Shown one piece after another: positions 28,714 through 37,980 of a stretch of 64,000 nt of DNA. The notes under the pieces were generated by a model. It saw only the letters and a list, made by a program, of their open reading frames with translations, made no database searches and had not been told where the DNA came from. Position numbers and translations under genes: made by a program. The first letter of the stretch is position 1. Each line of letters starts with the position of its first letter. Source of the stretch: CAWIJJ01 sp963836405 (lineage in GTDB: Bacteria > Acidobacteriota > Terriglobia > Bryobacterales > Bryobacteraceae); NCBI GenBank assembly GCA_963836405.1, contig CAWIJL010000018.1:124001-188000 (forward strand), given 5' to 3'.

Positions 28714-30320
28714 AAATCTTCACCTTCGACACGACACTCCGCGACGGAACGCAGGGCGAGTCCGTCTCCTTCTCGGTGGATGACAAGCTGGTCATCGCGC
28801 GCAAGCTGGACGAGCTCGGAATCGACTACATCGAAGGTGGATGGCCGGGGTCGAACCCGAAAGACAAGGAGTTCTTCGCACGCGCGGGCGAGCTGAATCT
28901 TGCCCATGCCAGGCTGACGGCCTTCGGGTCCACGCGCTTCGCGAAGAACCCGGTGGAGGAGGATCGCAACGTGCGCGCGCTGGTGGAAGCGGGCACGCCG
29001 GTGGTCTCCATCTTCGGCAAGACCTGGGACCTGCACGTGAAACGCGCGCTCGGCATCACCGAGGAAGAGAACCTGAAGCTGATCTCGGAGACGGTGACGT
29101 ATCTCAAGGCTCACGGCAAAGAGGTGGTCTACGACGCCGAGCATTTCTTCGACGGGTACGCGGCGAATCCGAAATACGCTCTGCTGACCCTCGAAGCCGC
29201 AAAAGCGGCGGGCGCCGACGTGCTGTGCCTGTGCGACACCAACGGCGGCACCCTGACCGGGCGGCTCGTGGAGATCGTATCGGAGGTGAGGAAGCGGTTC
29301 GACGGCGTGGTCGGAATCCATACACACAACGATTCCGATTCCGCCGTGGGCAATACCATTGCGGCGGTGGAAGCAGGGGCGACGCACGTCCAGGGCTGCA
29401 TGAACGGCTATGGCGAACGCTGCGGGAACGCCAACCTGGCCTCGGTGATCGCCAATCTGGAATTGAAGCTGGGCCACACCACGGTGGGCCCGGAGCGCCT
29501 CACCAACCTTGCGTCCGTGTGCCGCTTCATCGCGGAACTGGCCAACCTGCCGCTGCGCAACGACCAGCCGTTTGTCGGCAAAAGCGCCTTCGCGCATAAG
29601 GGCGGTGTGCACGTGAGCGCGGTCCTCAAGGATTCGCTGACCTACGAACACATCTCGCCGGAACTGGTGGGCAACCGGCAGCGGGTGCTGGTGAGCGATC
29701 TGGCAGGGCGCGGCAACATTCTCTACAAGCTGAAGCAGCATGGTCTGGGAGACCGGCTGAGCGAGGACGCACGGCGGGAGTTGCTCGAGCGGATCAAGCA
29801 GATGGAGTACGAGGGCTACGAGCTCGAGGCCGCCGAGGGCACTTTTGAATTGCTGGTGCGGGAGGCGCTGCGGCCCGGCCTCCAGTTCTTCGAAGTGGAC
29901 ACCTACGAGGTTGCGACGCGATCCGGGAACACCGGCGGCTCGAAGACCACTGCTACCGTGACCCTCCGCGCACAGGACGGCGTGCATACGGAAACGGCCG
30001 AAGGGCACGGGCCGTTCAATGCGCTGCACCTGTGTTTGCGGAAGTGCCTCGCGAAACTGTATCCGCAGATCACGGACGTGCGCCTGACCGACTACAAGGT
30101 CCGTGTGCTCGATTCCAACAAGGGCACGGCGGCCAACGTGCGGGTGCTGATCGAGTGGAGCGACCACAAGAAGAGCTGGTCTACGGTAGGGGTTTCCGAC
30201 AACGTCATCGAGGCGAGTTGGAAGGCTCTCGTGGATGCAATCCGGCTGGAGTTAATGCGCCTCACCGAGCAGGACAACTCCATCGAAAAGGCGGTGGAGG
30301 ACTACTGCTGGGGCGTGTAG
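28710..30320 (+). CDS. cimA: (R)-citramalate synthase
   Basis: 536 residues. Condenses pyruvate and acetyl-CoA to citramalate, giving 2-oxobutyrate for isoleucine without threonine deaminase. The TIM-barrel N-terminus FDTTLRDGTQGESVSFSVDDK, the metal ligands in HTHNDSDSAVGNTIAAVEAG and the GCMNGYGERCGNANL loop are characteristic of CimA rather than LeuA, as is the length. The C-terminal region is the regulatory LeuA dimer-type domain. Its place in the ilv operon suggests that isoleucine here is made by the citramalate route under the same attenuator. Confidence 0.92.
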   Translation: MKIFTFDTTLRDGTQGESVSFSVDDKLVIARKLDELGIDYIEGGWPGSNPKDKEFFARAGELNLAHARLTAFGSTRFAKNPVEEDRNVRALVEAGTPVVSIFGKTWDLHVKRALGITEEENLKLISETVTYLKAHGKEVVYDAEHFFDGYAANPKYALLTLEAAKAAGADVLCLCDTNGGTLTGRLVEIVSEVRKRFDGVVGIHTHNDSDSAVGNTIAAVEAGATHVQGCMNGYGERCGNANLASVIANLELKLGHTTVGPERLTNLASVCRFIAELANLPLRNDQPFVGKSAFAHKGGVHVSAVLKDSLTYEHISPELVGNRQRVLVSDLAGRGNILYKLKQHGLGDRLSEDARRELLERIKQMEYEGYELEAAEGTFELLVREALRPGLQFFEVDTYEVATRSGNTGGSKTTATVTLRAQDGVHTETAEGHGPFNALHLCLRKCLAKLYPQITDVRLTDYKVRVLDSNKGTAANVRVLIEWSDHKKSWSTVGVSDNVIEASWKALVDAIRLELMRLTEQDNSIEKAVEDYCWGV

Positions 30321-30326
30321 CGGCCC

Positions 30327-31247
30327 TCAGTCGCCGTATTCCGGGGGCACCAGCAGAGTCAGGGCGTCCGGGACGAGTGTGATTTCGGCGGGAAGATGGC
30401 CGGCAAACTCGCCGTCGATCTGGACGAAAACGCGCTCGTCGGCGGGGCGCGGCAGGGAAATGCGGCAGGAACGCAATATGGTTACGCCGCCCGTGCCCTC
30501 CAGCCGTCTCAGCGCCATCGAGAGGAAATACTTCACGTAAGGAAAGGTGTTGCGGCCCTCGAAAAGTACCACCTCGAACTGATCGTCGAACACGCGCACG
30601 CTTTGGGCGATTTCAAAATCGCCGCCGTAGTTCCGCACCTTGCTGACAAGCGCGAAGGAGCAGCCGAACCGGCGGCCATCCACCTCCGCCTCCATCTGCG
30701 CCAGCGACTTTCCCAGCAGGCTCCAGCCTGCCAGCCAGTATGCGAATTTGCCGGCGCGAGCCTTGATCGCGGCGTTGACGCGATACACGATGTGAGCGTC
30801 CAGGCCGATCCCCGCCATCAGCAGGAAATGCCGGGAAACGGTGCCCCCGCCGCAAATCAGGTGGCCGACCGGTATTCGCCGCGGCTGGAGTTCGCCGAAC
30901 CGGTGGGCCACCCGTTCCAGGTTGCGCCCGAGCTTCATCTCCATCGACAGAACGTTGGCCGTTCCGCCCGGGAGAATTGCGAGCGGAACATGGGTGTGGA
31001 TCAGCCCTTCGGCGGTCTCGTTGATGGTGCCGTCGCCTCCCGCGGCAATCACCAGGTCCGCGCCTTTTTGCGCACAGTTGCGCGCCAGGGCGGACGCGGT
31101 CCGCGGCCCGGTAGTCGGAACCACGGTGACGTCGATTCCGTCCCGCTTCAGAATTTCGATGGCGCGATCGAGGCTGGCCCTGCCTGCCCGTCCGAATTTG
31201 CCCGCACGCGGGTTGTAGATGAGGACGGCATTCTTGTAGCCTGTGAT
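30327..31247 (-). CDS. diacylglycerol/lipid kinase family protein
   Basis: About 306 residues in the YegS/DagK family: AVLIYNPRAGKFGRAGR at the start, the ATP-site motif VIAAGGDGTINETAEGL, LPGGTANVLSMEMKLG, and a C-terminal beta domain ending in VQIDGEFAGHLPAEITLVP. It phosphorylates a lipid such as diacylglycerol or a related sphingoid-like lipid at the inner membrane. The frame has no ATG, GTG or TTG at the expected start; an ATC at 31245-31247 sits nine bases after CGGGAG and gives a natural N-terminus (xTGYKNAVLIYNP). The only standard upstream start, TTG at 31311-31313, lies inside ligA. It is divergent from ligA. Confidence 0.85.
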   Translation of the reverse strand: MTGYKNAVLIYNPRAGKFGRAGRASLDRAIEILKRDGIDVTVVPTTGPRTASALARNCAQKGADLVIAAGGDGTINETAEGLIHTHVPLAILPGGTANVLSMEMKLGRNLERVAHRFGELQPRRIPVGHLICGGGTVSRHFLLMAGIGLDAHIVYRVNAAIKARAGKFAYWLAGWSLLGKSLAQMEAEVDGRRFGCSFALVSKVRNYGGDFEIAQSVRVFDDQFEVVLFEGRNTFPYVKYFLSMALRRLEGTGGVTILRSCRISLPRPADERVFVQIDGEFAGHLPAEITLVPDALTLLVPPEYGD

Positions 31248-31292
31248 TGGTCTGTTCTCCCGTTTCCTCGTTAAATTATAGATGAGAGCCCA

Positions 31293-33281
31293 ATGAAAGA
31301 TCCCGCGCGCCAAATCGAAAAGCTGCAAGCCGACCTGCGCCGCCACGAACATCTTTACTACGTCCTGGACCAGCCCGAGATTTCGGACGCCGAATACGAC
31401 GAGTTGATGCACCGCCTCCAGGCTCTCGAATCCGAGCATCCCGAACTGGTTGCGCCGGACTCCCCCACCCTTCGCGTGGGCGGTAAGCCGCGCGAAGGCT
31501 TCATTAAGGTAGAACACCCCTCGCCCATGCTCAGCCTGGATAATGCGTTGAACGAGGCCGAGTTGCGGAGCTTTGACCGGCGCGTGCGGGAACTGCTGCC
31601 CGGCGAGGAGTTCCAGTACGTGGCGGAACTCAAGATGGACGGGCTTTCCATGGCGGCCCATTACCGCGAGGGCCGGTTTGTCCAGGCTGTGACGCGCGGC
31701 GACGGGCGCATCGGAGAGGATGTGACGGAGAACGCGCGCACCATCCGGTCGCTGCCGCTGCGCGTACCCTCGCCGCTTGCGACTTTTGAAGTGCGCGGCG
31801 AAACGGTGATGAACCGAAAGGCCTTCGAGCGCCTGAACGCGGAACGCGACGAGCGCGGCCTTTCCCGTTTCGCCAACCCGAGGAACGCCGCGGCAGGTTC
31901 CCTCCGGGTGCTGGAACCTCAGATAACGGCATCCAGGAGGCTCGATTATTACACTTACTTTCTGCTGGCCGGCGGCAAGCCCGCCGCCCCCAGTCACTGG
32001 CAGGCTCTCGAGGAACTCGCGCGCCTGGGTTTCAAAGTGAACCCGCGCCGGCAGATCTGCGCCAATGTGGACGAAGTGCTGCGTTTCTGCATGGAATGGG
32101 AAAGCCGGCGGGACGAACTCGCCTACGAAATCGACGGCGTGGTGATTAAGGTCGATTCAATCGACCAGCAGAAGCGTCTCGGCTTCACCGCGAAAGCGCC
32201 GCGCTGGGCCATCGCCTACAAATATCCCGCCCGGCAGGCGGTCACCACGGTGGAGAATATCGAAGTGCAGGTGGGCAGGACCGGCGCGTTGACCCCGGTG
32301 GCCCACTTGAAGCCGGTAGTGGTCGGCGGTGTAACCGTGGCCCGCGCCACCCTGCACAACGAAGACGAAATTGAGCGGTTGGGCCTGGAGATCGGGGACG
32401 AGGTGGTGATCGAGCGCTCCGGCGACGTAATTCCGAAAGTGGTGCGGGTCCACTCACAGGGCTCGTACCGCAAGCCCTACCGGATGCCTTCGGCGTGTCC
32501 GGTCTGCGGCGGCACCGTGGTGCGGGAGGAAGGCGAGGCGGCCACGCGATGTATCAATACCAATTGCTCGGCGCGGCTGAAGGAATCGATCCTGCACTTC
32601 GCTTCTCGCGGGGTGATGAACATCGACGGCGTCGGGGGGGCGCTGGTGGACCAGCTTGTCGATCGCGGCATGGTTGCCAGCGTGGCGGACCTTTACACTC
32701 TCACCACCGAGCAGTTGACGACCCTCGAACGGATGGGAAAGAAGTCGGCCGCCAACGTCATCCGCAACATCGAGAAGTCGAAGAAGAACCCGCTGCCGCG
32801 CGTGCTGAACGCCCTGGGAATACGCTTTGTCGGAGAGCGCACCGCGGTGTTCCTGGCGGAAACCTTCGGCAGCCTGGATGCAATCGCGCGCGCCGGCATC
32901 GATTCCTTGCAAGCGGCGGAAGAGGTAGGGCCGCGGATAGCGGAGAGCATCTTCCGCTTCTTCCGCGAGCCGCGCAACCGCGAACTGGTGGACCGGCTGC
33001 GCCAGGCCGGTTTGCGGTTCACCTACGATATGATCCGGCCGCCCGGGGGGCCGCTCAAAGGCTACACTTTCGTCGTCACGGGCACGCTGCCCACGTTGAG
33101 CCGCGAGGACGTATCCCGGCTGATCGAGGCTGCCGGGGGAAAGGTGAGCGGGTCGGTGAGCAAGAAAACCAGCTACGTGGTGGCGGGCGTGGAGGCGGGT
33201 TCCAAACTGGCCAAGGCCCAAGAACTGGGGATTCCCGTGCTCGACGAAACGCAGCTTCTCGAATTGATCAGAGTCGGCTGA
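31293..33281 (+). CDS. ligA: NAD-dependent DNA ligase
   Basis: 662 residues. N-terminal Ia domain (YYVLDQPEISDAEYDELM), the adenylation lysine K114 in AELKMDGLSMAAHY, OB-fold, a four-cysteine zinc finger (CPVCGG with CINTNCS), helix-hairpin-helix repeats and a C-terminal BRCT domain (LKGYTFVVTGTLPTLSRED). Joins nicks in replication and repair using NAD. Length and domain order are standard. Its end overlaps the convergent epimerase gene by 14 bases. Confidence 0.97.
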   Translation: MKDPARQIEKLQADLRRHEHLYYVLDQPEISDAEYDELMHRLQALESEHPELVAPDSPTLRVGGKPREGFIKVEHPSPMLSLDNALNEAELRSFDRRVRELLPGEEFQYVAELKMDGLSMAAHYREGRFVQAVTRGDGRIGEDVTENARTIRSLPLRVPSPLATFEVRGETVMNRKAFERLNAERDERGLSRFANPRNAAAGSLRVLEPQITASRRLDYYTYFLLAGGKPAAPSHWQALEELARLGFKVNPRRQICANVDEVLRFCMEWESRRDELAYEIDGVVIKVDSIDQQKRLGFTAKAPRWAIAYKYPARQAVTTVENIEVQVGRTGALTPVAHLKPVVVGGVTVARATLHNEDEIERLGLEIGDEVVIERSGDVIPKVVRVHSQGSYRKPYRMPSACPVCGGTVVREEGEAATRCINTNCSARLKESILHFASRGVMNIDGVGGALVDQLVDRGMVASVADLYTLTTEQLTTLERMGKKSAANVIRNIEKSKKNPLPRVLNALGIRFVGERTAVFLAETFGSLDAIARAGIDSLQAAEEVGPRIAESIFRFFREPRNRELVDRLRQAGLRFTYDMIRPPGGPLKGYTFVVTGTLPTLSREDVSRLIEAAGGKVSGSVSKKTSYVVAGVEAGSKLAKAQELGIPVLDETQLLELIRVG

Positions 33282-33915
33282 GCCGGATCCCGGGTACTTC
33301 CACGATGCGAACTCCGTGGGCGGGGTGATCGACGGCGCCCGCAAGCGTCGCCACCATTTGTGCAAGGGTCAACAGACCGAGGCGTTGCGCCGAAGCGCGC
33401 GTGCGCGGCGCCAGCCCCATCGCGAAGTAGACCGGCAGCAGCAGCATCGGCCAGCGCCGTCCGGGTCCGAGCACGTACCACGGGCGCAGAATGGTGGCGT
33501 CCAAGCCCGCGTTCCGGATGGCGGCTTCAGCCTCCTGCCGGGCGGCGATGTACTCCTGCATGATGGGTGCCGGCTGTGCCACCGAAACGTAGATGAAATG
33601 GTGGACGTTGGCCCAGGCGGCAGCACCGGCCGCCTCGCGCGCGGAGGCAAGGTCGATGCTCCGAAATTCGGCCGCGCGCGACGGATTCGGGTGGGCGACA
33701 CCCACCAGATGGACGAACGTGTCGGCGCCGCGGAGCGATTCGCGATAGGTGCCGGCGTCCAGTGGATCCCCGGTGACGACTTCGCACCCCGCCACCGCGC
33801 GCTTTTCCGAGCCGCGGCGGACCAGTGCGCGCACTGCGTGACCGCGCCTCAGCAACTCGCCGCTGAGCGCGCGGCCCATGAAGCCGGTGGAACCGGCCAA
33901 AAAAACCTGTTGCAC
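33268..33915 (-). CDS. NAD(P)-binding epimerase/reductase of the extended SDR type
   Basis: 215 residues, ATG 33915. The Rossmann glycine motif is VFLAGSTGFMGRAL at residues 4-17, followed by VVTGDPLD and TFVHLVGVAH, the pattern of NmrA-like or ubiquinone-subunit-like atypical short-chain dehydrogenases. The SVAQPAPIMQEYIAARQEAE segment holds a Y-x3-R in place of the usual Y-x3-K, so classical epimerase chemistry is uncertain. The C-terminal part is short. It converges on ligA and overlaps its end. Confidence 0.78.
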   Translation of the reverse strand: MQQVFLAGSTGFMGRALSGELLRRGHAVRALVRRGSEKRAVAGCEVVTGDPLDAGTYRESLRGADTFVHLVGVAHPNPSRAAEFRSIDLASAREAAGAAAWANVHHFIYVSVAQPAPIMQEYIAARQEAEAAIRNAGLDATILRPWYVLGPGRRWPMLLLPVYFAMGLAPRTRASAQRLGLLTLAQMVATLAGAVDHPAHGVRIVEVPGIRLSRL

Positions 33916-33955
33916 GTCTGAGAGTACGGAGCGAGCCGGCCGCGCGGATGTTGTT

Positions 33956-36172
33956 TTACTGCTCGATGGAGTTTCGCAGCTTTTTAAGGCGGCCGCGGAT
34001 CTCCTCGGTCGCGTCCTGAATCTGGTTGGTGTCGTAAATCACGCGCGGCGTGATGAAGATGATCAGCTCCGTGCGCGCCTTGGTGTAGGACTTCGAGCCG
34101 AATGCACCGCCCAGTACCGGCAGTCGCGAAAGCACCGGAATGCCCGCGGTCTCATGCGCCTTCGTCTCCTGAATGAACCCGCCGATGGCGATGGTTTCCC
34201 CGTCCTGAACGGTCACGGTGGTCGAAAACGAGCGCCGCGAAAACGAAGGGGAGCTGATGTTGCTCGACGAATTAGTCTGGGCTTCACTGACGTCCTGGTC
34301 CACATTGAGGGTGACCACGCCGCTCGAATTGACACGGGCCAGGATGGAAAGCGTGGTGCCGGTGCTGCGGTTGCTCACCGAGTTGTAGGAACTCCCGGTC
34401 ACGGCCACGCCGGAGGAGGTCAGCACCGGGACATCCTGGCCCACGTTCATGATGGCCGGGATGCTGTCGGTTGCGATGATGCTGGGCGATGAGATGACGC
34501 GCGACTGCTGGTTGAGTTCGGCCATCGAGAGGGCGCCGAGCAACTCATGGCTGCGCAGCACGAGCGCGCCGGTGGACAGCACGAGGCCCCCGTTGCTGGA
34601 GGCCTGAAGCGCCCGGGAGAACGGTCCGGTGCCCTTCTTGGCGAGGTACGCCTGAACGCCCGAAGAGAAGGCGCCCTTCAAATCCAGTTCGTAGATTTTG
34701 GCATCGATGAGCACCTGCCGTGGAGGCACGTCGAGCTGCCGCAGCAGGCCGTTGATCTGTTCCCATTCCTGCGGCGTGCCCTGGATGAGCAGCGTGTTGT
34801 CGAAAGGATTGGGCACGATGTGCGGAATGCGCGCTCCCGATTCGCCTGCCGCGCCTGCCGTTCCGAGATACATGCCTGTCTGGTTGGCGCTATTGACCGG
34901 CGAAGGATTTGCGCTCCCGCCCAAGGCCGGGCTTACCGGAAAAGTGGAGACGGCGCCGCCCTGCGGCGCGGGCGCGGTGGTGCTCATGGCCCCGTACGCG
35001 CCATTTACCGGAGCCGCGGGGTAGCCGTAGCCCATTCCCAGGCCGCCCATGCCGCCGTAGCCGCCCATACCGCCGCCGTAGGCGCCCATTCCGCCGCCGT
35101 AGCCTCCGCCATAGGCGCCCATTCCGCCGCCGTACATCCCTCCGTTATTCATCATCCCGGCCATGGCAGCCAACGCCATGGTGTTTCCGCTGTAGAGCGC
35201 CATAATCGCCATGGCCAGCGTTTCGGCGCGGCCGTATTTCAGCCGGTAGACATAGTTCGTGACCGCGCCTGCCGTGATCTTCACCGGCACGTCCAGTTTC
35301 TCGATCCACTTGGCGACGTCTGTGAAAACTCCCGGATTCGGCGCGACCGCAATCACGATGTTGAGACGGTCGATCGGAAAAAACTTCACGGAGGTGGTCT
35401 TTTCGGAAAGCGCGTAAGCCTTGAAGATCGACTCCAGCTCCTTCACCAGGTCCGAGGGACGGCTGTTTGTGACATCGAACAGCCGCACGCGCTGCGAAGC
35501 CATCGTATCGGAATCGAACATCGAGATCAGTTCCATCGTGCGCTTCATGTTGCGGCTGTTGTCCTGGAGGATCAGCAGGTTTCCAGGATCGTACACCGAG
35601 TGGCTGGCGCCTTCGCCGTAGAACGGAGTGAGCAGCTTGTCCATTTCCGAGGCGATCGCGTACTTGAGGAAGATCAGGTTCATCACCATCCGCTCGTCTT
35701 CGGGAAGTGTCTGGGGATCGGCGTTCATCACCGGATCGAGCGGGAGCTGGGAAACCGTGTTAATGGGGACGATGCGGTACAGGTCTCCCACCTGCACCAT
35801 GGTCGCGCCGTTCACACGCAAAATGGTTTGCATGAGCGGCAGCAGGTCCACGGGCTTAACTTCGCCGTAGGTGTAGATGGTGACCGATCCCTTGACGCGC
35901 GGATCCAGAATGTAATTGATCTTCAGCATCTTCGCTAGGATGTCGATCATCTCGCTCAGGGCCACGCCGCCCAGCAGGAAGCCACGGCTGTCGGCCAGCC
36001 GCGGCTGCGCCGGCTGGTTGGCGGGCTGCTGCGGCTGTTGTTGCTGCTGCTGCTGCGCCGGCGGTTGCTCGGGCGGCGGTTGGAAGATCTTGGGCGGTGC
36101 GGCCTGCGCCGAAAGCACGGCGGCCGTGATGCACCCGATCGCAAAGAGCCGGAAGCAGGGAGGAAATCGCAT
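33956..36172 (-). CDS. gspD: type II secretion secretin GspD
   Basis: 738 residues with a signal peptide (about 1-24). A Gln/Pro-rich stretch (residues 33-55) precedes the N0 domain (GVALSEMIDILAKMLKINYI) and N1-N3 repeats, then the secretin domain (ALSMAELNQQSRVISSPS; VTVQDGETIAIGGFIQ; LPVLGGAFGSKS). It forms the outer-membrane channel. Residues about 340-390 (35020-35155) are an unusual tandem Gly-Met-Tyr-rich insert, GGGMGAYGG repeated, placed between N3-type and secretin regions. Last gene of the secretion unit. Confidence 0.92.
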   Translation of the reverse strand: MRFPPCFRLFAIGCITAAVLSAQAAPPKIFQPPPEQPPAQQQQQQQPQQPANQPAQPRLADSRGFLLGGVALSEMIDILAKMLKINYILDPRVKGSVTIYTYGEVKPVDLLPLMQTILRVNGATMVQVGDLYRIVPINTVSQLPLDPVMNADPQTLPEDERMVMNLIFLKYAIASEMDKLLTPFYGEGASHSVYDPGNLLILQDNSRNMKRTMELISMFDSDTMASQRVRLFDVTNSRPSDLVKELESIFKAYALSEKTTSVKFFPIDRLNIVIAVAPNPGVFTDVAKWIEKLDVPVKITAGAVTNYVYRLKYGRAETLAMAIMALYSGNTMALAAMAGMMNNGGMYGGGMGAYGGGYGGGMGAYGGGMGGYGGMGGLGMGYGYPAAPVNGAYGAMSTTAPAPQGGAVSTFPVSPALGGSANPSPVNSANQTGMYLGTAGAAGESGARIPHIVPNPFDNTLLIQGTPQEWEQINGLLRQLDVPPRQVLIDAKIYELDLKGAFSSGVQAYLAKKGTGPFSRALQASSNGGLVLSTGALVLRSHELLGALSMAELNQQSRVISSPSIIATDSIPAIMNVGQDVPVLTSSGVAVTGSSYNSVSNRSTGTTLSILARVNSSGVVTLNVDQDVSEAQTNSSSNISSPSFSRRSFSTTVTVQDGETIAIGGFIQETKAHETAGIPVLSRLPVLGGAFGSKSYTKARTELIIFITPRVIYDTNQIQDATEEIRGRLKKLRNSIEQ

Positions 36173-36176
36173 CGTG

Positions 36177-36617
36177 CTAATCCTGTTTGGCGTTCCGGGA
36201 GCGGTCCCAGGCGGCCTTTTCGGTATCGTTCAGTTCCGTCTTCTTCCGTTCCCAGCGGTAGGTGCCAAACGGGCCGGGGCGCTCGAAGCGGATCACGTCG
36301 CCAGCGTCGGTTGCCTTCACCAGCGCCGCCGCGGGATCGGGCGGGGCAACTACGGGCTTGTCCTCCAGCCGCGCCACGCCGAACGGCGTCTTGCGGTAAA
36401 TCCACTTCTTGCCGGCCGCATCGGTGGCGCGGAAAGAGCCGGGTTCGAACTCGACCGCGTCCTTTGGAATCGCGAGCGGCTGAATCAATCGCGGAGCCGC
36501 GGCTTTCGACGCCGCCGGCCTGGAAGCCGCCGGCCGCGCCTTGGCGGCCGCTTTCGAAGGCTTCGCGGTTTGCGCCTGCGCGGCGAATACGAGTGTCAGA
36601 GCGAGAATGAGTTTCAT
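36177..36617 (-). CDS. small secreted protein of the type II secretion operon, unknown
   Basis: 146 residues from ATG 36617 (MKLILALTLVFAAQAQ), a signal peptide followed by an Ala/Lys/Pro-rich linker and a compact C-terminal domain with KKWIYRKTPFGVARLEDK and GDVIRFERPGPFGTYRWERK. The repeated PFG-x-(Y/R) pattern also occurs at the end of the adjacent GspC-like protein (NGPFGKSCTYDPVK). No known family recognised. It lies between gspC and gspD, four bases before the gspD start, so it may be a periplasmic partner of the secretin. Confidence 0.7.
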   Translation of the reverse strand: MKLILALTLVFAAQAQTAKPSKAAAKARPAASRPAASKAAAPRLIQPLAIPKDAVEFEPGSFRATDAAGKKWIYRKTPFGVARLEDKPVVAPPDPAAALVKATDAGDVIRFERPGPFGTYRWERKKTELNDTEKAAWDRSRNAKQD

Positions 36618-36670
36618 TGCAGTTTCCTTTTTGGCCGGGAGCATCCGGCGGCGGTCCTTGCCTGCCTGCC

Positions 36671-37393
36671 CTACTTCACCGGGTCATACGTGCACGATTT
36701 GCCGAACGGCCCGTTGTGCACCACTTTTCGATAACCGTCCACCACTTCTCCTTCGGCATGTCCGTCGTTCAAAGCGCACGTGCGAAAGCCGAAAGTGGTG
36801 GTTTCCCCCGGACCGGTTGCGGCCGCGGGAGGCGGGGCGGCCTGAACAGCGGGGGCATCCGTACGAGGAGCGGCGTCCTGCTGAATGGCTATAGTTTGCC
36901 GGTTCGCCAGCTCTTCCGTCGGTTTGCGGATCGTCTCGCCGTTCCAGTCCAGAACCACCACATCACTATTGACGTCCACGAGCTTGAATTGGCCGATGGT
37001 CTCGCCGGGATGCACCGCTTTATGTGGCGCCGTGGCGTTGACGCTCATGATTGCCATCACGCCGCTGTCGCCGATGTTCATCAAGCCGTGAAAAACCGGA
37101 AGCGACGGCATAGGCGGCTTGGGCGGCGGCGGAGGGGGCGGCTCCACCGGCACTTCCGGATTGCGCGATCTGTCGAAGAGCAGCTTCTGCGCGATATCGA
37201 GGTAACCGGACGGCATCACCGGCTGCTCCGCCGGCAGCGGCGAGAACTTGGGTGGCGGCAACTGTCGGATGGACCGGTTCAGCGTCGCCGCTTCGCGCGC
37301 TTTCGCCATCCGCCAATCGCGTCGCAGCGCGACCACTGCCCAAGCCACGGCCGCAAGCAGAAGCAGATTCAGGAAAAGCAGCTTGCGGTTCAT
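36671..37393 (-). CDS. gspC: GspC-like inner-membrane/periplasm connector
   Basis: 240 residues: one N-terminal membrane helix (LLFLNLLLLAAVAWAVVAL), a proline-rich linker (PVEPPPPPPPKPPMPSLP) and an HR-like beta domain (VFHGLMNIGDSGVMAIMSV; GETIGQFKLVDVNSDVVVLDW), the part that contacts the secretin in known systems. The C-terminus lacks a PDZ or coiled-coil domain and ends in a short Cys-containing tail. Start overlaps the gspM stop by four bases. Confidence 0.75.
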   Translation of the reverse strand: MNRKLLFLNLLLLAAVAWAVVALRRDWRMAKAREAATLNRSIRQLPPPKFSPLPAEQPVMPSGYLDIAQKLLFDRSRNPEVPVEPPPPPPPKPPMPSLPVFHGLMNIGDSGVMAIMSVNATAPHKAVHPGETIGQFKLVDVNSDVVVLDWNGETIRKPTEELANRQTIAIQQDAAPRTDAPAVQAAPPPAAATGPGETTTFGFRTCALNDGHAEGEVVDGYRKVVHNGPFGKSCTYDPVK

Positions 37394-37980
37394 GACTGCC
37401 CCGGACCCTTTCTTACCGGCACGAGCTTTCTCGGCACCACGCCCGAAAGGCTCAGCCGCACCTGGAGGTTCTTCTTCTTGTCGCTGCCGCCGCTGATGTG
37501 AATTTCATTGGTGGCCAGAAGCACCGACTCATTGGCGAGCGCCGCCAGGAAATTTACCAGTTGTTCAATCGCGCAGGTGAAGGGTACGGTTACCGACACC
37601 TCGCCGTAGTCGCTGCCCAGGGGACGCGCCTCGCCCATTTGTTCCGCGCCGCGCGCGTCGAAGCCGTTGGCCGATGCCAGCCGGTGAACGATGTCAAGAA
37701 TCTGCGCCTGCGCCTGGGGCGCGGTATCCGCCTGAATCACGCTCTTCTCACGAATCTGAAGTTCCACTGAGGCCTGCTTCAGCACGGCTTCCTTGCCCGA
37801 CACGGTAGCCGCGATCTCCCGCACTTTCTGGAGCCGCTTCTCCGCCACCGGCACGCTATCCACCGTTCCCACAACCGCCGGCTCCCGCTGCGCGAAAACG
37901 CCGAAGCGCAACACCAGAATGATGGCGAGGCAGATTCCCAGGAGGATTGCGTGGCGGCGCTCGAAAGTGCCGGCGGTCAT
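37390..37980 (-). CDS. gspM: GspM/PilO-like assembly-platform protein
   Basis: 196 residues: an N-terminal membrane helix (AILLGICLAIILVLRFGVF), a coiled region (AEKRLQKVREIAATVSGKEAV) and a ferredoxin-like domain (QAQILDIVHRLASANGFDARG; VSVTVPFTCAIEQLVNFLAAL). Such proteins pair with GspL/PilN to form the inner-membrane platform. Overlaps gspL by four bases and gspC by four bases. Confidence 0.75.
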   Translation of the reverse strand: MTAGTFERRHAILLGICLAIILVLRFGVFAQREPAVVGTVDSVPVAEKRLQKVREIAATVSGKEAVLKQASVELQIREKSVIQADTAPQAQAQILDIVHRLASANGFDARGAEQMGEARPLGSDYGEVSVTVPFTCAIEQLVNFLAALANESVLLATNEIHISGGSDKKKNLQVRLSLSGVVPRKLVPVRKGPGQS

